From contig BDGG01000002.1 in NCBI GenBank assembly GCA_001949185.1, positions 7,220,772 through 7,284,771 on the forward strand: DNA of 64,000 bases, read 5' to 3'. Source of the stretch: Ramazzottius varieornatus (taxonomy: Eukaryota > Tardigrada > Eutardigrada > Parachela > Ramazzottiidae). This document shows, piece after piece, positions 32,461-43,600 of the stretch. The notes below the pieces were generated by a model. It searched no databases. It was given only the letters and a program-made list of their open reading frames with translations, and was not told the origin of the DNA. Each line of letters begins with the position of its first letter. Position 1 is the stretch's first letter. A program made the translations under genes and the position numbers.

Positions 32461-32673
32461 ATTGGCTAGGTTGCTCATCATCTGTTCAGTTGCTCTTATA
32501 CTGTGTGTTTTACGTAACCGTTCTCAAGCTTGATATGTGTATGAATGATGAGTCTCGATCGTGCTTTTTAACGTCCGGCAGCTGTCGAGCACTCGAACAA
32601 GTTTCCGCACCGATTGATCAAACTGTCCGTTAATTATTTCACTGTGTTTTTTCTCATTGTTTCTCCGAGCATG

Positions 32674-32679
32674 AATAAA
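32674..32679 (+). promoter_or_regulatory. Polyadenylation signal AATAAA
   Basis: A canonical hexamer 214 bp after the protease stop codon, the likely 3' end signal of that gene. Confidence 0.6.
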
Positions 32680-33171
32680 TGATCACCTGTTTGCACATGG
32701 GCTCTGTTGACGCGGACTAGCTGAACAATGCGATGGTTTATTGACTTGTTGGCGTTTTTTACCGGGCTGTCCCTATACCGTTGGTTGGGCCCAAGGTCAG
32801 GCCCGCGCTTGCGTAATTTTTGATCCTGATTTGTAAACGTGTAAGCAGATATACCTGGTAAAAAAACGAATCAAGTTCGTCCTTGTGTCAATACCAGCAA
32901 AGCTCCTTAGCAGCTTCGGTCCATCCGATCGCACACCGGGCCGTCATTTGATGCGCAGACTAGGCATGGAGTGTTATTACGTGATGAGTTTGCGGTCAGT
33001 TGAAACTGTACGGTAGTCCTCGTCGCATAACGAGCTCTTCAGCGCACCAAGCATTTCTCGGTCGCTTAAATCATTCTCTGTCCTTCCGTATTTACCGACA
33101 ACGACAGAAGATAGATCTCGTCTCATTCTGTTTGTTCTTTCCCAAACGTTATCAATCTTTCTGCTTACACA

Positions 33172-33684
33172 ATGGAGAGTACCGAGGCGCCACCAGATGC
33201 GGGGTTGAGTATCAACACCAACGGTCCTCCGCCCGAAACCACCGTCTACATTTTCTACGCTCCCTTCCTTGAGTTTGGCTTTACCCCCACGGTGGTTCTT
33301 CAGCAGTTTACGATACATACCATGGCGCAGTTCTACGGAGCTTTGGGTGCGGTGGCCGGAACAGCGTTCCTGTATCAGCTCCTCGCGGCTTTCAAGGAGC
33401 GCTTGTACAACCGCTACCTTCGGGTGCAAAGACTGCGGATATCCAATGACATCGACACTGGCGAGGATGAAGAAAGCTGCGACGGATGTTCCTGCATGTT
33501 ATTTATGTTCCTCACAGGTCTCCATATTGTCCAAATATTTTGCGGCTTTATAATATTGCTGGTAGCTGCTTCTTTCAATGGCTGGCTCATTGGGTCCATG
33601 ATAGCCGGAAGTGCTTTGGGATATCTTATGGGGATGTGGCGGTGTTGTTGCGATCATGTGCATACCGAATTCAAAATACCCTGA
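33172..33684 (+). CDS. CTR (SLC31)-family membrane protein lacking the MxxxM motif
   Basis: Single-exon ORF of 170 residues. The layout is that of the CTR copper transporter family. A short N-terminal ectodomain is followed by TM1 near MAQFYGALGAVAGTAFLYQLL. An acidic loop, GEDEESCDGCSC, follows. TM2 contains LHIVQIFCGFIILLVAASFN and leads into NGW. TM3 carries GxxxG in AGSALGYLMG, and the end is CCCDH, like the HCH/CC terminal copper site. However, the TM2 Mets that line the copper path in human CTR1 are Leu and Ala here, and the N-terminus has no Met clusters. It may therefore not carry copper in the usual way, or may act as a regulator like a divergent CTR2. Family assignment is good; function is open. 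Confidence 0.8.
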   Translation: MESTEAPPDAGLSINTNGPPPETTVYIFYAPFLEFGFTPTVVLQQFTIHTMAQFYGALGAVAGTAFLYQLLAAFKERLYNRYLRVQRLRISNDIDTGEDEESCDGCSCMLFMFLTGLHIVQIFCGFIILLVAASFNGWLIGSMIAGSALGYLMGMWRCCCDHVHTEFKIP

Positions 33685-33851
33685 CTGAAAACGTAACTTC
33701 CTGCTCGACATCTTTATTAATTTTTTTTCAGTTTGTGCATAAGAATATTTCGCCACTACCGAACGGTTGCTGATCTCAAACGCATGGTAAAACTAGGGAC
33801 CGAAGATCCGAACAGTAATTGGATTAGATTAGGGTAAGGTATCGGATGACG

Positions 33852-35191
33852 TTAGGCTCGAAGTGCGAGAGAAAAAAGGACCACGCCGAAGACAGATGAT
33901 AGCACACTGAAAAAGGATGTAGCTTTTGTCGCGATGCCAGAATTCGTAAAGTGTCTCGAATATTCGCTGTGAGAGTTGCACAGGGTTCCCTCACAGTTGC
34001 AGCTGGTGCCCATGAACTTGATGGCTTGGTTGGATCTTTTTGCGTCGCCTTGATCGTCGTGTTCATAATTGAATGGTGTACATTTGATCTCCTGGCCGTT
34101 GAAGGTCGAATGTATCGGCGTCTCGATTTCCGGTAGGGTCACAGGCGGTGCTGATCCGCATCCGGCAATGACGACATTCCTTTCTGCGAATATTCTTTCT
34201 CATATACAAAAATTGCCATATTCCATACGGTGGGAAATATCTGCAGATCGTTGGTGACAACTTGGGGAGCTCGGAAAAATGTTTGTCTCAAGTGGCGCAC
34301 GTTTGTCTTTCTGGCCAATGACGGAGGAAACCTGCGTCACTTGAGATGACGTTCATCCCGAGATTGTTCACCGATCCCCAAACCGAATGGCGCAATAATA
34401 AAGTCAGACTAAAACCTTTCCGGTCCACTTACCGACTTTCTTGTTATTGGTATGGGTCCCCACAATATGGTGACATATTCGCCGACCACTGTTATTGCCT
34501 GGACAGACAACCTTCTGAACTTGGTCAGGCTTCTTGCACTTGTGGGTGGTGTCCTGAAAAGAGTTGCACGTGTAGCATGAGTGGGGATCGTCCCTTACGA
34601 CCGAGGGAGGAGCTCTGGCTCGTGCGGATTCGGGAGCCACCGGAAGTGCCAAATTGGGCTGTTGTGCCATGGAAGAAGGAGGTCCGGCCATCCTTGTATT
34701 CTCGGCCATCCAGGAACTGTTATGTGGTGCTTCTGGTGCGGAAGGATCAGACGCCGGTGAACCTGAAGCGGGCTTTGGGGCGTCGGCAGAGGCGACACCG
34801 GATTGATTTATCGGCGTGGAAACGTTGACGACGGCGACGGGTATTGCCGCTACTGCCGGTGCCACATCTGTGTGCAATAGATATTTTTGGCTCAGAAAAC
34901 AGCCGCTGTCCATGTTTTACAATATTTCGGAGGTCGACAGACGACCCGACGAGGACTATTTTCCAAGTGGCGCACGGTTTCGATCTTTTTGACTGGTAGG
35001 TTGCACCACTTGAAATACCGATCTTGTACGATTGGTGTGCCGGCATCCCATGATCATTTTTGTAACAGGGGATCTCGAGGATCGATATTTTAATTTGCGG
35101 CCAGAGACATACCTGTTAAATTTTCGGCAGCCAACGAAAATGCAACCAGGAGAAGTACGGAGCAGGATAACAATATTCCGTGGCGGTACAT
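33852..35191 (-). CDS. Ly6/uPAR-like GPI-anchored surface protein
   Basis: Three exons: 35113-35191, 34433-34867 and 33852-34183, giving 281 residues. A signal peptide (MYRHGILLSCSVLLLVAFSL) is followed by about 100 residues of Ala/Pro/Ser-rich low-complexity sequence. Then comes a three-finger-type domain (SCYTCNSFQDTTHKC, VVIAGCGSAP, CNCEGTLCN). The C-terminal hydrophobic tail (FFSVLSSVFGVVLFSLALRA) suggests GPI attachment. Ly6 proteins are surface modulators of receptors or junctions; no specific orthologue is recognised. The long Pro/Ala-rich spacer is unusual for the family. Both introns contain a GTGGCGCAC foldback element. The gene is convergent with the CTR-family gene. Confidence 0.8.
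34262..34372. repeat. Foldback element, GTGGCGCAC family (Ly6-like intron 2)
   Basis: The core tgtctcaagtggcgcacg pairs with ctgcgtcacttgagatgac. The outer blocks acttggggagctcgg and cccgagattgttca are also inverted. Confidence 0.75.
34925..35045. repeat. Foldback element, GTGGCGCAC family (Ly6-like intron 1)
   Basis: The core ttttccaagtggcgcacgg pairs with gcaccacttgaaatac. Outer blocks gtcgacagacgacccgacg and gtacgattggtgtgccggc are weakly inverted. Confidence 0.7.
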
Positions 35192-37677
35192 GGTGAGAAT
35201 TGTAGGACTTCCTGGCTTCAGATTGTCGGACAAAAACCCTCGGAAACTGAAAGGAGACTGTAGGAAGAACTCAATGACACAAGTGACAAAGTTGAGCCAA
35301 CGTTGCGCAACTTTCCGTCCGGTTTTGTTCTGTAAACTTGTCTTCCGCGATGACTGTTTTCAGGACTGCCAACTTCTCTCAGTTTACTCGATTTACCCTG
35401 GTAGACTTTGGGATATGATGGAGTGCAAGGTATCAGTAAAATCAGTAAAAAAGATATCGGCTGGCGTTCGTTTCTACCCATATCTGCACATGAGTTTCCT
35501 GATATTTGCTTAACGATCATAAGTCAGACCTCGTCATTTATAGGCGTAAAGTACGTTCGACTCTCCTTATCTGTGTTTGTTCCGTACAAATTCATGCCGG
35601 AACCGCTCAGTGCGTGGTAGGACAGAACAGACTTGGTTTCATGCGAAATTTTTATCTTGGCTGTACACAAGAAGAGGCCTAAAAGCCGCACACCGTTGAA
35701 TACGACGTCTGCAGAACTGAAAGCATGATCCGAGCGAAGAAGAAGCAATACTGCAGGTCTGTGAGAGGCTGGGCTGAATTTCAGGCTTTCTGTTTTTACC
35801 TTTCACCGTGCCGATAGGTTTCTGCTTCTTGTGCGCTGATGACTGACTGTCTTGATTCGTGGTGGTCCGGTCAGGGCCGGGGTTCCTTCAACAGGAAGTT
35901 TTTGAGGCTTTACTTTACAGCCGAGAATGACACTCACGGGTCATCCATCAAGGTCGTGTTCATTACGAAGCGTAATGAGATATTTGCTGGCAGGGTTCTC
36001 CAACGGGCAGCAGGGGCGACCTACGTATGTCGCTTGCCGCAGCTGTCCATGGGTCACCAGCTACCACAATTAACTCGATGCTGCCTGCTCTCTTTGATAG
36101 ATGCATTAGGATATTCAATAAACAGCCGTCTTGGCTGCCTCGTCTCACCCATCCGAATTCTGCACTTCAGTCACTGTTATTCTCAGGGTGTCAAAACAGT
36201 ATAGAAATCATCACTCCCATTATGAGATTGCCTTGAAAGCGAGCTGACGCTAATTTCTGAAAATTAATTGGTTAGAAGCATATGAAGTGTCCGGGTTCCA
36301 ACAAAAGCTGGTCCTTGCAAATTTGACCGGTGTCCAGTTAATTTACGTTCCACGCATCAAAGTCATAGTGCAGTATGATACCACGCATAGTAAAATGGAG
36401 GTGAAGGCTTTTCATTCGGCCGTCTTGCCGTTACGTCGCGGACTTCGGACAAGTAAATCCATAAAGACCGAAAGAAGTGCAAAACTAGCCCACGGAATAC
36501 CCGCAAAGCTCTTTGTCGGTCTCGGCTAGTTCTGCGCGAGCGTCGAAAGAGCGAGGAGCGCCTCGTGGCTATAGATCACAATGCCGACCTTCGAAGGCTG
36601 CTCATAAAAACACGACGACGATGTCTTGGACTGTATCTGAGCGCGCCTGAAAGCCAGATGTTTCAAGCTTCTCGTCAACGCAATTCTTATCTTAGTTCAA
36701 GCATTCAGTGTTCGGTCTCTGACCAAGTTACTGTCGATCTTGATCCGTAAGAGCTGGGCATTTCGCGAGAAAATTTCTTCGAAGATTATTTTGCACAATG
36801 CCTTCGTCCAGCTTCGATGTTCCGATGGAATCCATGGCGAAGCCCTCGCAGAAACTACCCGGAAGTCAGGGACAAGTCATCAAAGTGGAATCCTCATCGG
36901 GTTCCAGGTCCATCAAGCAACGACTGCAGGACGCGAAAGAGTCTCTTCTCGGCAGGAAGCGCAAATGGAAACTACCTGTTGCATGAATAGTGCAACAGTA
37001 AGTGACGTTTCCAGCCTTGCGTACCATTCTCCGACTAAGTTAGAACAGCGCGCCGGCTCGAACGTCGCGTCCTGATGTAAACGCGGCCTTCGAAGATTCT
37101 GTTCAAGTAGTGTCAGATTCTTTAATTTTTCCGACCAACATTCTACACCAATTAAATATTGAATAATGGATGAGTAGTGTTTCAAACCTGTGCCATGTGT
37201 ACTAGACTGTGGTAATTTGTAAATCCTTGATCATGCAGTTCATGACTTCATGTGGGTCTTCGTTATCATTTCCGTAAGGGTTCGAGGTAATTATTGCGAT
37301 GAATATTACGCCGAATGGATAAAACGGTTTATTGACTTGAAAGCACTGGGTATAATCACAGCTGGAACTGGATAAAACAAAAAAGCTTCAGACATGATTG
37401 TACTAACAACGTAAAAGAAGAGTCTTTGGTCCGCTAAACGTAGAACTTTAGGTGTGGGATCTTCGCTACAGAAAAGCGTCAACAAACGAAGTAGCGAGGC
37501 GCTTAAATACAAAACCGGTTAACAAATGTCAGAAAACGTCTTCGAGACTCGAGCAGATCCTCTTCGGTTTCACGAACGCAGTCGCTGAGCAAATAGGTGG
37601 CGCTGCGAGTTCGGCGCATACCTCCCATATCTTTGGTCTCTGTTTTGGTGAGAAAGCTCTTGTGACGCAACTCCTGG
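35192..37677. other. Intergenic region with a candidate small ORF
   Basis: About 2.5 kb between the Ly6-like gene start and the 3' end of the DUF7042-type gene. Only the 36798-36986 ORF looks protein-like. The rest shows no conserved exon, and no foldback copy is evident. Confidence 0.4.
36798..36986 (+). CDS. Candidate small protein, unrecognised
   Basis: A 62-codon ORF from ATG to TGA with amphipathic, charged composition. It is Ser/Pro-rich at the start, then IKQRLQDAKESLLGRKRKW and KLPVA. I recognise no family. A good splice donor (ACA|GTAAGT) lies 15 bp after the stop in another frame, so it may be part of a longer spliced gene or a chance ORF. Confidence 0.25.
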   Translation: MPSSSFDVPMESMAKPSQKLPGSQGQVIKVESSSGSRSIKQRLQDAKESLLGRKRKWKLPVA

Positions 37678-40600
37678 TCATCTCGACATCACAAATAAGG
37701 CCAACAGGGCCGTCAGAACCGTTAGCCATGTGAGTGCGGTTCTGGGAGGCGCCGCAGAGTGGTGCCGGCTGCACTCGCTGAACTGCGTCACGTTAAACTG
37801 CTCGCCGGAGTTCAACGAGACTGGACAACGATTGGGAATACTGGTCAACCTCAGTACTCCATTGTCTTCTTGATAGATCTGTAAGGAGGAAGAACCATGA
37901 AACCAGATGACAGAATTTTCAGCTGAAAAAGACAGAGAGACTTACGAAGCAGTGTTTGGTCAGATTCCGTCTCTCACTGGCCACGAAGTAGCCCACTTTC
38001 TTGTCCATCCAATGACCGTGGCAAGTAAACTCCACTGTAATGCAGAGAGGAACTCATGAAAGAGATACTGTACCTTATATCAATAACTGGCGTGGTTCTT
38101 ACTTGATGTCGATTCGATGATCTCGCCCGGCTCGGCAGCCGGACAGTCCGTGGTATCCGAATGTGTTTGAAACTGTACCACCGTATTACGGTTGCATCCG
38201 ATGGTCACTTTGGTCATCTCTCCACACCGTGAAGCGTAGCGACTAGGTTGGGCTGTTGGTATGAGGTAATGTCCCGGAAAGGGACAAGGAACCTCGCGAG
38301 AAGCGTGAGCGACTAGAGTTATCCATTCAGTCGCGTTACTGAAGTTGCCATCCGAACAGGCCTGATCAGCGTACGGAGAAAACCGTCCTGGAAAACATAC
38401 GGGGATAAAAATGATGAAGATGAATGGCTTCTTCAAACAGACCTTAACAAGAAAAGAAGAAACCTCCTAGACAAACCTTGCTGCAACTGCACCACTTGAT
38501 CGCTTCTCCGTCGCCAGTTCAGGCATGTGAATCCGCTGCCACTGTAAGGAGAAAGACAATGCGGTTGGTTATGCAACAGCATTCTTCTCCTTTGTCTTCC
38601 CCAAGACAATGCGTGTGCGAACAACGCTTACCATCCACGGACAACAAAAGTCACGGCACGGAAGAAGGAATCTGCCGGTCCTTCTGTCGAGTTGTCTTGA
38701 CGGAGACAGGTGGTGTTCAGTGTCAGCTCTCTTACCGCCGAAGTGCCATTGAAACTGTATTGTCGTAGGGCTCGCGCTTCGGGGGAGCTGAAGACGAACT
38801 GAGTACTCGATGTCATATCGTGCCATTCTTTGGCTTGTGTCAACCAAGTGGGGAAGTTACACTGGGGAACGGGATCGGGCTCTGTAAAAGAAAGAAAGAG
38901 TGGATATTTCTCGCGGAAATCCTCGATGAGTGGGAAGGAGATGAAGTCAAGTGACACGTACCTTGCACCATCGTCAACGTCAGCGGTCCTTCGGTGGCAG
39001 TCTCGATGGCATTGCATGTGGCATCTGCCGACTGAGAAATCTGGACGCCATTTTTCGTTTGTTTGTAGATCTAAAAATAAAAAATTGAAATATTCATTCA
39101 CGATTATAAAATAAAGTAATGACAACGTAAACTAAATGGAACATCGGCAAATGACTTGAACATGACCGTTTTCAGACTTCAAGAATAAAACCGTCCGCCA
39201 CTAGGATGAACGATCATGCTCAGTTCATTTGCCGCTGTCCCAAATAAAACTGTAACAACTTTCGCTTCGTTTCGCTACTCTGCACGAAACGGACGAGGAA
39301 GTTACTGACATTTATGCGAATTTGACTAATAACCATCTTGACAAGCAAAGGAGGTCTGTATCGATAAGAGACTACCGATTAATGGATAAGAAGTAGAAGA
39401 ATGTGTATGCATGATTTTGAAAGAGTTTCTGGGAGGTCATATTGGAATTTCGTCGAAGAAGGGTAATATTTGTGTGAAAAGGCCGTTCCTTTAACGGCGT
39501 TACAATCTTCCAGAGCATTTAGCAGAAGTCTGTCAATCTGCTGTAAGGACAGCCATCTATATTCAATTGTGGCATTGTTATCTTTGAGGCGATAATTTGC
39601 CTAGCCTATGCTCCTTGTCTCAGTAGACAAGAATGTCAATTAGACAGCCGCTGGTCCCCGATGGTCACCTGCGTCGATTTCGAGGAAGAGGTTAGAATAC
39701 TTACAAAGCAGCGGAACGTCTCCTCATTGCTGCTGGCCATATGATGGGTTATTCTGCCGAGCAGGTAGCGATTCTCGCCACTTCGCCATGTCCCGTAGCA
39801 TTCCAATTTGACTTCTGCAAGCAAGAGTGCGTCGTGGTTTATGAACAATTTTATGTCGTGTTGTCTAGACAAGCACTCACTTCGCTCTTCCGTCAAGTCC
39901 GGACAGGACTTGTAATGGAGCATGATTTCTGACTCCTTGACGCAGGATTGGGCTTCTGACCTGGGATATTGACAAGTCCGGTAGCCTTGAGGGCCCAGAG
40001 CGTATGTGAAAGAGAAGCGGCCCCGAAAGGGACACGTCTCCGGCGATGTGTTTACTGTAAATAATTGGAGAAGTGTCAGAGATAATTGGGTAATGAGACG
40101 AAAACAAATCTCCGTAAGAAGCTATAAACTTCGAACAGAGCACCTCACTAGTTGAACCTGCCCTTTTTCCTAAAACATTGCGACGTCGGCTGATAAACTG
40201 ACCATGATCTGTACTGTAAAGTGGCGTACTAGTACATTATTATTAGCTCAGAATGTGCGCCACTTTAAACGATCACGTTCAAAGTTGTTTTCCGACGTCC
40301 CAATTGCTTGCAGGACCGTGCAGGGCTCTAACCTACACTAGCTGGGGAACTCGTCGGTACTTCCAAAGACTTACAGCGAAACATGGAGTAAAGCGGGGCA
40401 TCGCCTCGGATATCATTGCACAATCCGTCGATCGAAAGACCTTCGGCTGGGACTTCGTCCATGGGCATACAGAGACCTACGAAAGTGTAAAATGTACCGC
40501 CAGCTGTTGGGCGAAATTTGTGGAGCATGAAACAGTGTAATGGTAGATTCTGGATACCTACTTTCTTTGTACTGCAGTACATTTGGATGGGGAAGTGAAG

Positions 40601-43600
40601 CGGCAACACATGTGTAACAGTTTTCCTTCCTGAAAAGAGATCAAGTTACAAAACAATTTGAGGCAGATGTCAAAATCTGTTGTGCATATTCTCATGCTGA
40701 ATGTGTGAAATGTAATACAAAATACAGTACAGTGTTTCTGGCTAAAGATGGATTGCTTGCTTCTTTGATATTCGTTTGGGTCAAGGCTTGGTGTTCCTTG
40801 GGGAATGGGGACTACCGGAAACTAGCGACCGAAAAGTAAACAAGGAAGGAGCACAGGAGCATTTGACCCAGCTGAGAACTGTATAATTGAGTGGACAAGC
40901 CGCGGTCATCCCGCACCGAGTGGAACTCGTCAAGGACGTTGGGTGGAATATTCTGAATAATAATGTCTGACTATGAATTTGCATATGCCAATCAAAGTGT
41001 TGGCTTGGCCAGACAATGGCCGACCGTGACTCAAACTGCGAAGTAATTTTGTGGAAAGTGTCATTTGACAGCGTTGAAAAGGGACAATCAAAGTGCAGTG
41101 AGACCTTTTGACTTGCGCTGCTTCGGGAGGAAGCAGTAGGAGGGAAAGGCCCACTAATCAAGAGTGTTGGCCAGATTTGCCAATGTGTCTTTTGTTCAAG
41201 TGGCGAATATTTCCGCACGCTGGTTTCGCTCTGAATGCGCCGGCCATCACGAGAGTCCCTCTTGGTCCCTCCAACCACTTCACTCGCGCGTCGCCTCCCG
41301 TGGCGTTACGCCGCTAATGAAAATGACCAAACTTGTCCCGTACCCCATTTATCAAGGCTGAATATGCCTTCGTTAAGTATGCAAATGATTTATCATATAA
41401 TGTATGGATTATTTGCTCAGTGAGGTGGCAGTGATTTCTTCCAACACTTAACTTATTCCTTCTGTCCGCTCTTATCAAGAAAACCACCGTCGGACTTTGG
41501 TTCTCTTTGCAGCGAAACTTACGGCGAGATTTCCTTGTCTCATTTTCGAAAGTAGTACCAGTGGGATAGTGCGACATTTTTTCTAGAAATTTACGACATG
41601 ATCCAAGATCGTTTATGGTGAGATTCCCAGGAGATGGCGCACGCGCATACGCATCACTAGTCATGTGTAACGTGTTAGGGATGAAAACGAACTTAATGGC
41701 TCAAGCTCAGACGATTTGGCCTACAGTCAGGGATCATTTTGTCCTTTTGGACGTAATATTTTCTGCTGAAGCCCGAGCGGCGGGTCCGGATTTGCTTGCT
41801 TTGTGTAACAACCTCCAGGGCTTAATGTCCAGTCAAGCGCATGCGCTGATCCGCAACGAAATGAAAGGACGACAGGCTTACTAGTTAAAGCTGTCCCATC
41901 GCTTTACGTCCCGTCCTGCTTGGGGAGAGATATGGATTTATGGACAGAACTGACCGGGGAATCATGCTTGGTCTGGCCTGTCAGACCAGCTGCATATCTC
42001 TGGCGCAATCTTGTCACTTATAATTCTGTGATTCTTCCAATTTCCCCCCCCTCCCCCCAACCGTTCCGATCCAAATCACGCAAGCGGCAAAGCTTTGAGC
42101 TTACTAGGCTAATTTGACTTTTAAGCTCCAAACGTTATTGAACCGCTGGTAAGAATATTCAATGCCGAAATAATGCATCGAAATTCTCTGTTGATTGTCG
42201 ATAGGATGTTCCGATCTTTCACCCACCTACATACGAGGTGTACGCTTTGATACGTGGTATGCAGGTGGATGAAGTAGATCCGCTGCTAGATTTCTACGCT
42301 TTCAACGGGGAAAAAAGTCACTGGCATCGAGAACGAGGAAGGTGTTGGCGATTTTAAGCACGTTCGTTCGGGCATGTTGGTATTCTCTACTGGTATATCT
42401 CAATCTGATTCATGCAGTCATGCACTGCTCATTATTTTTGATTTGGGTATATCGAGGCTTGTCATCGATTAGATTAGCACCCTTGCCCATTTCATCCCAT
42501 AGACGCAAATATTGCCAATAAACAATTTTTGTCGAGGCCTGCGTGTGATAAGTCCATTATCGGAATGGCCTCCTTGTCTTTTGTGGCGTAGATCCACCAT
42601 TGCATGCCAAACGCCATTTTCAGCTGGAGCCATTCCATAGCGATTATGACTTGCAGAATATCATTCTGCACTTCGCTCCGCATCATCAGCCCCCTTCCTG
42701 AGAGTGAAATGAGCCCTACTTGCAAAATAAAAAAATACTGGCCTGTGCCAACAGTCACCGACTAGAGTATGATCGAATGGAATATTCACGAATATCGACG
42801 GGTTTCAAGAGTGCTGGAAAAGTGGTAGCTTCGATCCGTGGAGGGCAAATATGCTGCCTGGACATCGGTCAATAGAACTATAGAGATTTGCGCCCAGCGA
42901 ATGACCACAATATTTGTTCAGCAGCCACTTCAAAGAGCATATCCAACCGTTATCCGAACTTGACAACAAAGGTTAACGCATAAATTTATGCCCTTATGCT
43001 TCGACGGCGCACGCCACCTTTCTTCCTGAATTTCTTTTGTCTCCTGGAAGCCCGCTCAACATGAAATATTTCTTAATATTCTCAACTTGTAACGCTTGGT
43101 GATTTCACGTGGGCCTGATGCTGTGCCATATGGGTAACGGAAACTGAAAATTTTGAAACTTTAAACGGAGTCACTCCAATATCAAATATCTGCGGCACAG
43201 CAGGCGGAAGTCGCCACCTTCTGAGTAACATGTTACCAAACTCAGTCATCGACTCTGCATCCTTCATCGTCGGATTTCATTCGCTCAAGTAGCTACTCTG
43301 AATTCCACCGCAAACATTGTTCAATCTGCCAAATCCATTGTACAAATACTGATTCCTGATTCGTTCCTTCTGTCTGAAAATAGGACGAATTTTCCATTTT
43401 GATCTACAGTCTCATAAAAACGACGGTAAACTTTTTATTAGGTCATATTTTGATAATCGAGCCTTACAAGATCGAGCCTTTCGATACCCATAGATTTTGT
43501 AATATTTAACATGCTAGTCCGGACGCCGTTCTCTTAGGTGTATCCGGTGGAAAATTACGTACAGGGTTGACTTTGAGATTTTTGATTAGAAGTAAATACG

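Noticed and set aside
40328-40609. Longer minus-strand frame over the DUF7042-type exon
   Set aside because: The other frame gives NCYTCVAASLPHPNVLQY, which fits the family and the phases of neighbouring exons. The longer frame does not.
41615-41884. 89-codon plus-strand ORF of plausible composition
   Set aside because: No domain, no splice partner, and it lies in the long intron of the DUF7042-type gene. It is likely chance.
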